From Colocasia esculenta (Eukaryota; Streptophyta; Magnoliopsida; Alismatales; Araceae): DNA of 64,000 nucleotides. The position numbers and the translations under genes were made by a program. The notes beneath the pieces were generated by a model, which made no database searches, had not been told where the DNA came from, and saw nothing but the letters and a program-made list of their open reading frames with translations. This document shows, one piece after another, positions 36,156 through 46,593 of the stretch (position 1 is its first letter; the number at the start of each line of letters is the position of its first letter). Where the stretch lies: NCBI GenBank assembly GCA_014218235.1, contig CM024753.1:181202348-181266347 (forward strand), in the 5' to 3' direction.

Positions 36156-37412
36156 TGTAGACGCGCGATTTTGCCCATCTCCCGCAAGGCTTTTTTTTGG
36201 CCCATTAAGCATCGTTTGACCATTTTTTGACCAGCCTCGGATCCCATGTAGACGGCAACATCGATGGCCGCCGACTACTGATTGGCGGCAATCCCCCTGG
36301 ACGCTGACCATGACCGACGTCCACATCCCTGGACGTCTGCATGAGGTTGGCGGCCTGATCGCTTGACGTCAACAGGGTTTACCTGGTCTGCGCAACTACC
36401 CCGAGATTCCAGCCCACTTGCACCATTCTCTCGACCATACAACGCATGTAGCCATTCCCAACGGGCATATGGGCCACCTAGGCACCTCATTGACCCAGTA
36501 AAAATCCTACTTGGCCTCTCCCCAATGGTTGGACCTTTAATGCATGGATTGCCAAGTGTGCAAGTGTGTTTCTTCACACTTGAGCATCCAAGGCTCTCAA
36601 CCCCGAGCTCCACTGTCTATATAACCTCCCTTTGAGCCCTCTGAGCCAAGGGGGAGAGGCTGGACGTCCATATGCTGAAGCTTTGAGAGAGGAGAGAGAA
36701 AATATTACCCAAATTTCCATCACTCATCCTCTTCACTCTCTCCACACTTGAGACATCCAGGAGGCTTGCTTTGGAGCTGGAGGAGTCCTTGCAAGGAGCT
36801 ACAACATCAACAACGAGGATCTACACCTCCTTCCCTCTCTCTTCTCTTACTTACTTTTTAGCTAGTTTGCATGTTGCACACACCTTCCCACTCACCCTAG
36901 GCACGTAGGTCACCTTCCTACACACCTAGAAAGGGGTTTCCCAACCAAAAACGGAGGGAAGAAGGGTGGTCATAGCATTTGACCACCCCTCTTCTCAAGT
37001 CCGCAACCGGTACGGGACTTTCCTTTTGGGTTCTTTCATACTTCGTTTGGAGCATTTACCACACTCCCTAGAGTCTAATAGAGTCTTTGTTTTGGCAGGA
37101 ACGACCCGCAGAAGACTACGGAGCTCTTCTCCTTTGGCCGGCCGAAGGAGGAGAAGTTGAAGTCCCACCGTCACCCGCAACGCGAGGCCACTGCACCGAC
37201 GTGATCACAGCAACCCCTTGGGCACAGATAAGGCCCTGGCGATCACCAAATCTCCTTTGTTTAGCTTGTTTGCTTCATTTTCCTTCTAGTCAACTTAGTC
37301 AACCGGAGGGTCAACGTGGTCAACCGGCGACCACTTCATCGCCAACGAGAGTCTAGCGGCGTCCACAAGCATCTGAGAGATTCGGCGACGGAGCGGAAGC
37401 AAACCGTCTACA
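36156..37412 (+). repeat. 5' LTR of P1
   Basis: 1,257 bp from TGTAGACG to CGTCTACA, a perfect 8-bp terminal inverted repeat. GCTGG (36151-36155) precedes it and recurs at 54040-54044 after the second LTR copy. TATATAA lies at 36618-36624. The region 36290-36375 contains GACGTCCA, GGACGTC and TTGACGTCAA palindromic motifs. Beyond TG/CA ends and general layout it is not obviously similar to the P2 LTR, so P1 is a different family in the same lineage. Confidence 0.88.
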
Positions 37413-38123
37413 GCTCTCTTCTGGCGATCACGGTGGGACCAACTTCTGCCATTGTGGTCTTACTGCGGCCAAGTAGACGGCAAGAGGTCTTGCCGCCTAT
37501 CCAGGTAAGCGTCCATCTTTCCTGTCGTTGAGTTATTGTTAGCGTCTATAGAGATTGTCGTCTACTCTGTTTCAGCGTCAGTCGATCTAGTCGTTTATAT
37601 GCTTTTGATAAACTTGGCGTCCATTGGTATGTCGTTGATTGTCACAGAAGCATGATTTTGACCTGTTTCTGATTGTTTTGCTTTGATTTTATTTCTTGTT
37701 TTCTTACTGATTGTCACTGACGGTCCTCAGTCATTGGGGGGTCATCTTCCTTCTCTTTTCTAGCCTCCCCTCACATTCTAGGATCACCCTTCTTCGGTTT
37801 ACAACCTTTTACTCGGGGATTCCCTCTCAGGTAAATCGGGTTGACTCCGAAGAAAACTCTATAAGTCCCTAAATTCCGTGGATTCCCTCACGGTACAGGG
37901 CAGGAGGACCTTTACCCATACTGTCTAGTTCACCTACTCACCAGGATTCAAGTGAGACTTGAGAGAACGTCCTTTTAAATCAAGTCATGTAAATACACAA
38001 CTTTGATCTTTAAAAGTTTGGGGACGTTGTTTGATAACGTTGTTTGGTAGAAATCCATACTTCTGCTGAAAACAGTGTAATCACTTCAACTTAAACCATT
38101 TCAAAAAAGTAGGTTGTGTGCTA
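37413..38123 (+). other. P1 leader with primer-binding site
   Basis: TGGCGATCACGGTGGGAC (37422-37439), identical to the site of the 20 kb element, starts 9 bp after the LTR. The leader holds GCGTC/GACGC motifs (37500-37625). At 37855-37905 are TATAAGTCCCTAAATTCC and CCGTGGATTCCCTCAC, related to the leader module at 3110-3150. No coding sequence. Confidence 0.65.
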
Positions 38124-40241
38124 ATGGACACTTGGTTGGATCCTGTTAATATGGCTAATCAACCGACATTTGAGTATGATGATAATGTCAATGAAGTTGT
38201 CAGTATGATAAACACTAACAATCACCTCGAGGAATCAGTCCAATCATCCTCCCAGGCCGACAATGAGGAAGTCAGCTTGAGGGTCAACCCCACTCACGCC
38301 CAGGATGCCCAAGAAGACCCCGAGTTTTCTAAACTCATGTCCCGCTATTCGCCCGACGATATCATTTCTATGCTCTTCAAGCATACCATTCGGGCAGCGG
38401 CTTCTCCTTCCCCTCCATCCCATTCTCCTTTCCATGCTTCCTTATCTAGGCCCGCTCCTAGGCCTCTCACCCCTTCCCAAATTCCTATATCCCCTATCCC
38501 TATCTCCACTCCTATTCCTCCCACTCCTTTACCTACTTCTACCCCAATTCCTCCACCCATCCACCCATCCTATGTCCAAACCACTCCTCCCGCTCAATCC
38601 GAATCCATGTCCCGGTCTGAGACAGAGGGTCTTATTCGGAAACTCTTGGCTGAATCTCTGTCCCTTTCCAAGCCTCATTCACTCCAAAACTACTGCAAGC
38701 TCCCTAACGCTTATTTTCCTCCGGGTTTCAAGGCCCCGAAGTACCGCAAGTACGACGGGACCTCCTATCCCCAATTCCATCTTGCTGGCTTCACCATGGA
38801 CTCCCATCGGTGGCTGTACGATCGGGTCCTCTTAGTCCACCTCTTCCAACAATCGTTAGAAGGGGAGGCTTTGAGGTGGTTTACCTCTTTGCCCGCATCG
38901 GATCTTGTTAACTTTGACATAGTCTCCGAACGCTTCATCTCGCATTTTTCATACATGGCCACTCAAGTCCCTACACTCCCCGACTTAGTGGCGGAAAAGA
39001 TGAAAGCGAACGAAGACTTTGTCACTTATGCCAACCGGTGGAGGTCCATGGCCTCGAGAGCCGACATTCCCATCCCGGAGTCCCAAGCCATAACCTTGTT
39101 AGTCACCAACACCACCCCTGTGCTCCGTTCCATTTTAATGCTAAGTGAGTTCCCTTCCTTCTCACATCTTTATAACAGAGCCAGGGTGATTGAAAATCAG
39201 ATCAAGGACTCCTCTCTCCCACATTTCTTCGAAGGGAAGCCAAAGGCACGTAAGGCTCCCGCGGCACCCACCACTGAGGGGGTGACCATCAATGAGTCTG
39301 TCAGTGCCTGCAGCCAGCCTTTGAGGCCTCCGATCAAATCCTCCAATCCTCCAACCACTTCTTCCAACCCTCACCAATTCCCATCTCATCCCTCCAAGCC
39401 TTACTCCGCTGTTCCCCCTCCTTCTGGATACACCCGACCTGGCCCCAAAAGGTCGCACTACTCTCCTCTCCCTGAGACTCTCGAGGACGTGTTCTTCGCT
39501 CTCATGTCCTGCGATGCGATTCAACTCCCCCCACAAAGGGAGAACATCAATCCGAGGGTCGACACCTCCAAGTACTGCCCATATCATAGGGCCCATGGTC
39601 ACTTCATCAACAATTGCTTTACCTTCCGTGACTGGGTCTATGATATGAATGACCAAGGCAGAATCAACTGGGATGACGTCAAGGTGGCCATAGCAAAGTC
39701 TAGGTACACCAAAAAGGACCTTGGCATTTTCAGTAACCCTCTCCCCAACCACCAAAGCAACAATCCCTCCTCCTCCAAAACCCATGAGAGTGTGCATACC
39801 ATGGTACACCTAGGACCCCGGGTTGTGAGGAGAGAGGAACAGTGGGGGGTAGAAGGTTTCGAAGAATGGTACCCTTGTCCCACTGCCGAGTCTCATGAGC
39901 CTTTTATCTCGGTAGATGCTATCCTTCAGGAGAGACCATTAGTGCTCATCCGTCCTCCCCAAGATGCTCATCCCACTATCCTCACTCCCCTTGCCAATGA
40001 GTCATCCTCCCGACTCCTCCAGCTCATCTGTCCTCAGTCTCAGGAGGCCGTGCATGTCACGCTTCGAAACCGGATTGTTCCTCCACCTCCGCGGACATCC
40101 CAAGATGAGGAGGATAATGGGCCTCCACCCCCGGCCGGCACCGAATATGATATTCTCCAACATCTTGATAAGACGCCCGCGAGGGTGTCTATTTTAGAAT
40201 TGATTCGGAGGTCGCCATCACATCAATCCACTCTCCTCTAG
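38124..40241 (+). pseudogene. gag: P1 Gag
   Basis: 705 codons from ATG 38124, ending in TAG 40239-40241. The GTG-started frame six bases upstream was not used. The N-terminal 170 residues are Pro/Ser-rich. The capsid-like domain covers about residues 205-350 (YRKYDGTSYPQFHLAGF, SLEGEALRWFTSLP, AEKMKANEDFVTYANRWRS). A zinc-knuckle-like CPYHRAHGHFINNC lies at about 39577-39618, unlike the canonical CCHC. The frame continues after the TAG and a TAA (40314-40316) into pol without a shift, so gag-pol was probably one reading frame. Whether the TAG is decay or a programmed readthrough stop cannot be told here. Confidence 0.82.
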
Positions 40242-40316
40242 TTCCTCCAGAAGGTCATGGTCAATGATGATCTCCCTCCTAGTGGGGTCACCGGCGCCAT
40301 TCTCTCCCTCACCTAA

Positions 40317-43300
40317 GGACCCTCAATCTCTTTCTCGGACAAGGATCTCGCCACCCTCGATTATCGTTCGCTCCCTCTTTGTCTCACCATCAACCTCAAT
40401 GGGGTTTCGGTGGACTCCACTCTTATCGACACCGGGGCATCCATTAATGTCTGTCCAATGAAGACCCTTAAGCAATTGGGTTTAGGGGAAGAGAATCTGG
40501 AGAAAAGCTGCTCCACCATCGCCGCCTACGACAACTCCAAAAGGGTTGCCAAAGGCAAAATTGCTCTTAAGTTAGGAATCGGACCTGTCACCATGTCCAC
40601 GGAGTTCCTAGTCCTTGATGTCGACCCGGCCTACAAGGCCATTCTCGGTCGTCCTTGGCTAGAACAGACTCTAGGGGTCCCTTCCACCGCCCACCAATGC
40701 TTCAAATTTCCTTTCAATGGGCGGGTGATCAAGATCAAGAGCAGTCCCATCTTGGAGACCCTCAATGCGGTCACCACTGAGCAAATGCCGCACCTTTTCA
40801 TTCCAGATAAGGGGAAGAAGCCAGTCATATCTCTCTTTGACTTCCCCACACCTTGCGAGCTTGGCCAACCTCCCCGGCCTGTTATAGAACCCTATGTTCC
40901 ATGTCCCCCGGGAAAGGGTTGGGAAGTGATGGCCAACATCGGCTATGTTCATGGCCACGGGTTGGGTACGGATGAAAAGGGAGAGATCCAGAGCGTTCAG
41001 GCAATTAGGAGGTTGTTACCCAAAGCCGGTCTAGGTTTCCACCCAGACCCTGTCCATACGGACCCATTTATACCGTATCAACCCCTTACCTGGACTTTGA
41101 AGGAGCATTTTGTCCAGGGGCCAACCCAACTGGGGACCAGGGAGCCCGTAATAGAAGAAATTCCTTGCTCTGAGAGTGAGGATGAAGAAGAAGAAGAGGA
41201 TGCCCAAATAGAAGACATTTCTGACGATTTTGGCCTCCTCTCCCTCTTTGGCTCTAATCTCCCTTCTCCCTCACCATCATCTCCATCTCCCTCCACTGTC
41301 GTTCCTCCATCCACCTCTAATCCCCTTCTTTCTCCTCCTGTCCTCTCTCCATCCCTCATCCCGCCAGTCGAGGCTACCTTGAGTCAGCAACTCATGGTTC
41401 TTGGCCTTGACTCCCAAAAAAAAAACGCCAATTTTGAAAATTGGAAATCCGAGGTCTCCATTGAGCACCCTTCCTCCCTGGAACCTCGTCTGCTCGGCCA
41501 GGGGCCGACACTTTCCAGCCTAAGTTCCTCTTCATCTTGCCCCTCTAAGGGCACTTCCCCTGTACATAGTTTTGTACATAGAAGTCATGTAAATAGTGGT
41601 CTAGATTCTAGTTTAGAGTCAGGTCTAGAGGCTAGTCTAGGGTCTGGTCTAAGTTTAGAAGAGTCTAGTTCCTCTCGGCTATGCGTGCGCAAAGAGAAGG
41701 GTAGGCAAGTTCCTGCCCGTTTTGTCATAGCCTTGGCTGAGAAGTGTGCTAAGTTAAGTCTAGTGCCAGAATTTCTTGAGGATCCTGCTCTCGTCGAGTC
41801 TGACTTTGAAGAAGGTGACTCCGAAGATGACGGTTTAGGTGTCTATTTGCTAGATTTTAATGAGGAGGGTGAGTTGGGAGATCTTGGGTCGGGAGAAGAG
41901 GACCCAGTGAGCTCCTATGTGGATGGCACAAAGAGGTTCGACGAGCCAACCATGGCTGCAGACGAGCCCACTAAAGAAGTCAACCTTGGCACTGAAAAAT
42001 CCCCGAAGACAGTTTTGATTAGTGCCAACCTGAGTGTTGAAGAAGAAGAAGCTTTGGTAGCCATTCTCAAAGAATTTTCCGACGGATTTGCTTGGTCTTA
42101 TGAGGACATGCCGGGACTCGACACCTCTTTGGTTGAGCACCGATTGGTCCTAAAAGCCGACTCGAAGGCCGTCAAACAAAAGTTAAGAAGGCTACATCCT
42201 AAGCTGGCACTCAAGATCAAAGAGGAGGTTGACAAGTTGAACAAAGCCAAATTTATTAGGGTTGTGCTATATTCACAGTGGGTAGCTAATATCGTCCCTG
42301 TAATGAAGAAGGATGGTAAGGTTAGGATCTGTATAGATTTCTGTGACCTTAATCGTGCTTGCCCAAAGGACGATTTCCCTCTCCCACACATAGATGTCCT
42401 AGTGGACAATACTGCCGGCTTTGAACTTTTGTCGTTTATGGATGGTTTCTCTGGGTACAACCAGATTCTCTTAGCGGTGGAAGACCAGGAGAAAACTTCA
42501 TTTACAACGCCCTGGGGAACTTACTGTTATGTCGTCATGCCCTTCGGATTAAAGAATGCGGAAGCAACCTATCAAAGGGCTATGATGGCAATTTTTCATG
42601 ACATGATGCATGTGCACATGGAGGTCTACGTGGACGATGTCTTGGTAAAATCAAAGACTCGACATGGCCATGCTGAGGTCCTCCGAGCAGTTCTCCAAAG
42701 GTCTAGAGAGCACAATCTCAAGATGAACCCTAAGAAGTGCGTCTTCAGTGTCTCTTCGGGGAAATTGCTCGGGTTCATAGTAAGTAAGCGGGGAATTGAA
42801 ATTGATCCTAACAAGGCCAAAGCAATAATTGACATGCCTCCTCCTAGGAATATCAGAGAAGTTAGAGGGCTAATTGGCAGACTCCAGTTTATTCGGAGAT
42901 TTATCTCCCAGCATTCAATCCGCTGTAAGCCCTTCTACGAGATGCTTAGAGGAGAGGCGAAGTTCAATTGGGACGATAAATGTCAAAAGGCCTTTGATGA
43001 ATTAAAGAGTTACCTCTTTAATCCCCCTGTTCTCGCTCCTCCGGTCCCGGGTCAGCCTTTACTGCTCTATGTGTCAACCACTGAGGATTCAACTGGAGCG
43101 GTTTTGGCCCAATACGACGACGAGAAGAAGGAGAGAGCGGTGTACTATTTATCCAAGTTGTTCAATGAGGCTGAAAAGAAGTACACCGCCATGGAAAGAA
43201 CGTGCGCGGCTGTCGTCTGGGTTGCCCAGAAGTTGAAGCACTATTTCTTGGCTCATGAAGTGAAACTTTTGGCACGTATGGACCCTATTCGGTACTTGCT

Positions 43301-45305
43301 CGAGAAGCCCGTCCTGACTGAGCGGTTGATGAGGTGGCAAAGCTTCCTTAACCAGTTTGATATCACCTATGTCAACCAAAAGTCAATCAAGGGGCACGCT
43401 ATTGCTGAGCATTTGGCCCACCACCCCTTACCTTTATACTCTCCCGTTGATGAAAGTTTTCCCGATGAAGAGATTGGAGCCATTATCGATGGTGAACCTT
43501 CGTGGGTGCTTTACTTCGACGGAGCGCTCAATTCTAAAGGGTGTGGGATAGGGGCAGTCCTCCTCTCACCGGAAGGGGTAGTCATTCCGCACGCCTATCA
43601 GTTAACCTTCCGAGCCACGAACAATGTGGCTGAGTACGAGGCTCTCTTAGTCGGGCTGAAAATGGCTTTATTGCTCGGAGTCAAGGTGTTAAGGATTATT
43701 GGAGATTCGCAGTTGATACTCCGGCAATCTCTTAGCAAGTACCAGACCCGGGAGCCCAAGCTGAAACCATACCAAGAGTTGGTAGGAAAAGTAGTCCGGC
43801 AGTTCAAGAAGCTCACCTTAGTTCACACTCCTAGGGCCCAAAATATCCTAGCAGATTCCCTCGCTCCCCTCGCGTCTTCCATTCCCATTCCTTTGGGAAA
43901 GTCGTCTGAAACCGTCTCCGTCCAGAGATTGAGAGTCCCTTCCCAAGTCGATCCGTGGTTCTCTCAGCTCGTGCATCCTTCTCCATCCCTTCGGGTCCAT
44001 GCGCTTTCCAAAGATCCAGAAATTGACCTTGAAGATGGCCATCCCTGGTATTATGACATCGAAAACTTTCTCAAAGATGGATCCTTCCCTGATTATGCCA
44101 CCTCTACTGATAGACGGGCTATTCGCCGTGTCTCCGAGCGGTACAAGATCATAGGTGGCATTCTGTACAAAAAGTCTCTCAGCAGGGTCTATCTCTGTTG
44201 CCTTGATGAATTCGAGTCTCAAGATGTTGTTGAAGCCGCTCACTCTAGTGAATGTGGTGGACATGTTAATGGTAGAGCAATTGCCCAGAAATTGCTAAGA
44301 CACTATTATTGGCCCACCATGGAGGAGGATTATCGCCATTTTGTCCGTCACTGTGCTAAATGCCAATTGCACGGTGACAAAATTCATGCTCCTTCCTCTT
44401 CTCTTCACCCTCTTATCGCTCCATGGCCTTTCGCCATGTGGGCATTTGACGTGGTCGGTCCTCTTGCGGACAGAACCGGAGAAATCCGTAAGAAGTCCTT
44501 CATTCTAACCGCCACGGAGTACTTCACAAAGTGGGCTGAAGCAAAAGCGTTCATAGAAGTCAAAGCTTCAACAGTCGTCAAGTTCATCAAGCGAAACATC
44601 CTTGCAAGATTTGGCATGTCTCGGGACATCGTCACTGACAACGGACCGCAATTCACTTCACAGGAGCTTCGCGACATGTATGGTAAATATGGCATTAACT
44701 TGCATCACTCATCACCATATTATCCACAAGGTAATGGACAAGCTGAATCTACTAACAAAACTCTCATTAAAATCATAAAGAAAACATGCAAATCTCACAA
44801 CAATGCTGACTGGCCAGATCGCTTGGTTGAAGCTCTTTGGGCCTATCGCACCTCCGTCCGCACTCCTACGGGGCAAAACCCCTACGCTTTGACATACGGA
44901 TCGGATGCGATACTCCCATATGAGATCTTCGTCCCTTCGCTTAGAGTTCAATTGGATTCCGAACTTGATCCTGATCAACGTCGGGAAGCCTTGTTGGCAC
45001 AACTTGAACTCTTAGATGAAAGATGAATGATAGCGGCTGACCATGCACAAGTCTATCATCAGAGAATTGCACGTTTTTATGCCAAAAGAGTTCTTGAGAG
45101 AAAATTCGAAGTAGGTGAATTGGTCCTAAAACGCAAAATCATAAAGGTACCAGGTCCCAGGAGCAAATTGCAAGAAAATTGGGAGGGTCCATTCGTTGTC
45201 AAAGAGGCCTATTCAGGGAACGCTTATAGGCTAGTGGATGCCGAGGGAGTTGAGCTAACGCACCCTTGGAATGCAGTCTACCTCAAGAAAACGCTTATAG
45301 GCTAG
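40317..45305 (+). pseudogene. pol: P1 Pol: protease, RT, two RNase H domains, integrase (Tat lineage)
   Basis: Same frame as gag. Order: aspartic protease (LIDTGASINVCP, near 40425-40460); a G-patch-like GYVHGHGLGTDEKG (about 40940); a long acidic Ser/Pro spacer; RT with SFMDGFSGYNQI, MPFGLKNAEATYQR and YVDD at 42627-42638; a first RNase H (AVLAQYDD, YTAMERTCAAVVWVAQKLKHYF); a second, archaeal-like RNase H (LYFDGALNSKG, AEYEALLVGL, GDSQLI, ADSLA); integrase with a His-Cys zinc site (HSSECGGH, CAKC) and the triad Asp 44448, Asp 44637, Glu 44745. A second RNase H marks the Tat group. TGA 45024-45026 stands where P2 has Arg. The extreme C-terminus is altered by a 71-bp duplication. Otherwise the 1,538-codon frame is intact, so P1 is fairly young. 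Confidence 0.9.
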
Positions 45306-45362
45306 TGGATGCCGAGGGAGTTGAGCTAACGCACCCTTGGAATGCAGTCTACCTCAAGAAAT
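45221..45362 (+). repeat. 71-bp tandem duplication at the end of P1 pol
   Basis: CGCTTATAGGCTAGTGG occurs at 45221 and 45292. 71 is not a multiple of three, so the reading changes from the expected YLKKFYP stop (still visible in the second copy, ending at 45373) to YLKKTLIG stop at 45305. Confidence 0.88.
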
Positions 45363-45373
45363 TCTACCCTTAG

Positions 45374-46372
45374 TCAGTCAGTCTGTCAAGTCGGTCATTC
45401 ATCACTTGTTAAGATGTGGGTCTACTTTCTTTACTCTTCCACGTGGCCACTAGTAAGGAAATGTTTATTCACACACCACACGATGTTGGAGTACTACCCC
45501 TAACTGGAAAATCACAAGTACACTCGGGCGGTCTCATCCGGTCAATATGCTTCCCCTATTCTTTTTCCACTCGGTCGTGTCTGGAAGTAGAACAAACTAC
45601 GAGTAGGGGACCACCCACTCTCTTTTAAAAGGACAATGTCACCATAAAACAGGGGCAACTAATGAAAGCAAGGGGAAAAATGTCAAATCAAGCCTCAAAA
45701 TGGGAAAAGAAAAGCCAGAAGGTCAAAAAGGGTAGCAAAAAGTACATACCCGAAAAAAGACTGACCAACTCAAGGAGGTAGCAAAAAGTACGTGCCTCCA
45801 CCCCAGAAATCAGAAATAAAATGAAAAATCCCCCTTGAAAACAATGGTTGACCAAGTCTGTTTAATGTGAGATGTCGGTTTGGAAACAAAAAGTAGTTTG
45901 AACCAAAGTCCTACATAATTTTCTATACTTTTCTTCCTATTTCCCTCTAGGGGCAATTTGATTGTATAAGACCTCCCATGGTGGAAAACATCAAGAAGGC
46001 TAGGGGCAATGCCTAACATCAAAAGTTCCATGCACGTCCCTCCTTACTCTTGGCCTCTGTGGTTAAGTAGATCGTGTAAACCCTATACCGCAACATATGA
46101 TTAATATGTGTCTTAGAGTTCAAAAAATTCAAAAAAATACAAAAAAAGCAAAAAACGACAAAAGTGAGTCTTTTGATGTATATATTTCACGTTGTACATA
46201 TTTTCTCCCTTATTTTTAAAAGCAAAAAAAAAAATCAAAAAAAAAAATCAAAAAAATTAGTGATACCATGTGTATATACTAACATCCTCCTTATTTTCTT
46301 ATCAAAAAAAAAATGCATGTGCATATTTCCCTTTCAGTTATTTTTATTACGTTCCTATCTTTGATTAGACAT
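45374..46372 (+). other. P1 non-coding region downstream of pol
   Basis: No gene seen. AGGTAGCAAAAAGTACGTGCC-like words repeat near 45735 and 45775. Bases 46110-46330 are A-rich, with runs of 7-10 A. A LTR or purine tract is not present. Confidence 0.5.
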
Positions 46373-46421
46373 TAGCCCCTTGACCAGATCTCAAGAAAGG
46401 TACATCGTAGGCAAGGGGCTA
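46373..46421. terminator. Hairpin between convergent pol and PMD-B of P1
   Basis: TAGCCCCTTG (46373-46382) and CAAGGGGCTA (46412-46421) are perfect 10-bp inverted repeats with a 29-base loop. The hairpin lies between the 3' ends of pol (plus) and PMD-B (minus). The same core AGCCCCTTG/CAAGGGGCT sits at the equivalent place in P2 (54900-54959). A two-way 3'-end-forming element is an inference. Confidence 0.5.
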
Positions 46422-46593
46422 AAAACAGATCTACACTAACCTGTTTTCTTTAAGTGTTGTGGATACAGGATGCAGGAACCAAAGAACAGAAACAAATCAT
46501 TCAAGTATAAATGACAAAAGTCCACAAATTCCACTATAATGATCAAGTTCTGTACATGTCATGACAGGGGCATACCCCTGGTGGTACAAAAGC

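Larger units (their letters stand above)
33501..37412 (+). repeat. Copy 1 of a 3.9 kb direct duplication
   Basis: Matches 50138-54039 from a shared ACCCTGACAC at its left end to the end of the P1 LTR at its right. It contains the 5' half of P2 PMD-B plus the complete P1 LTR. By eye the two copies differ at about 2 bases per 100, in both the PMD-B part and the LTR part, plus an 11-bp indel near 33692. Left of the shared decamer the sequences are unrelated. Confidence 0.88.
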
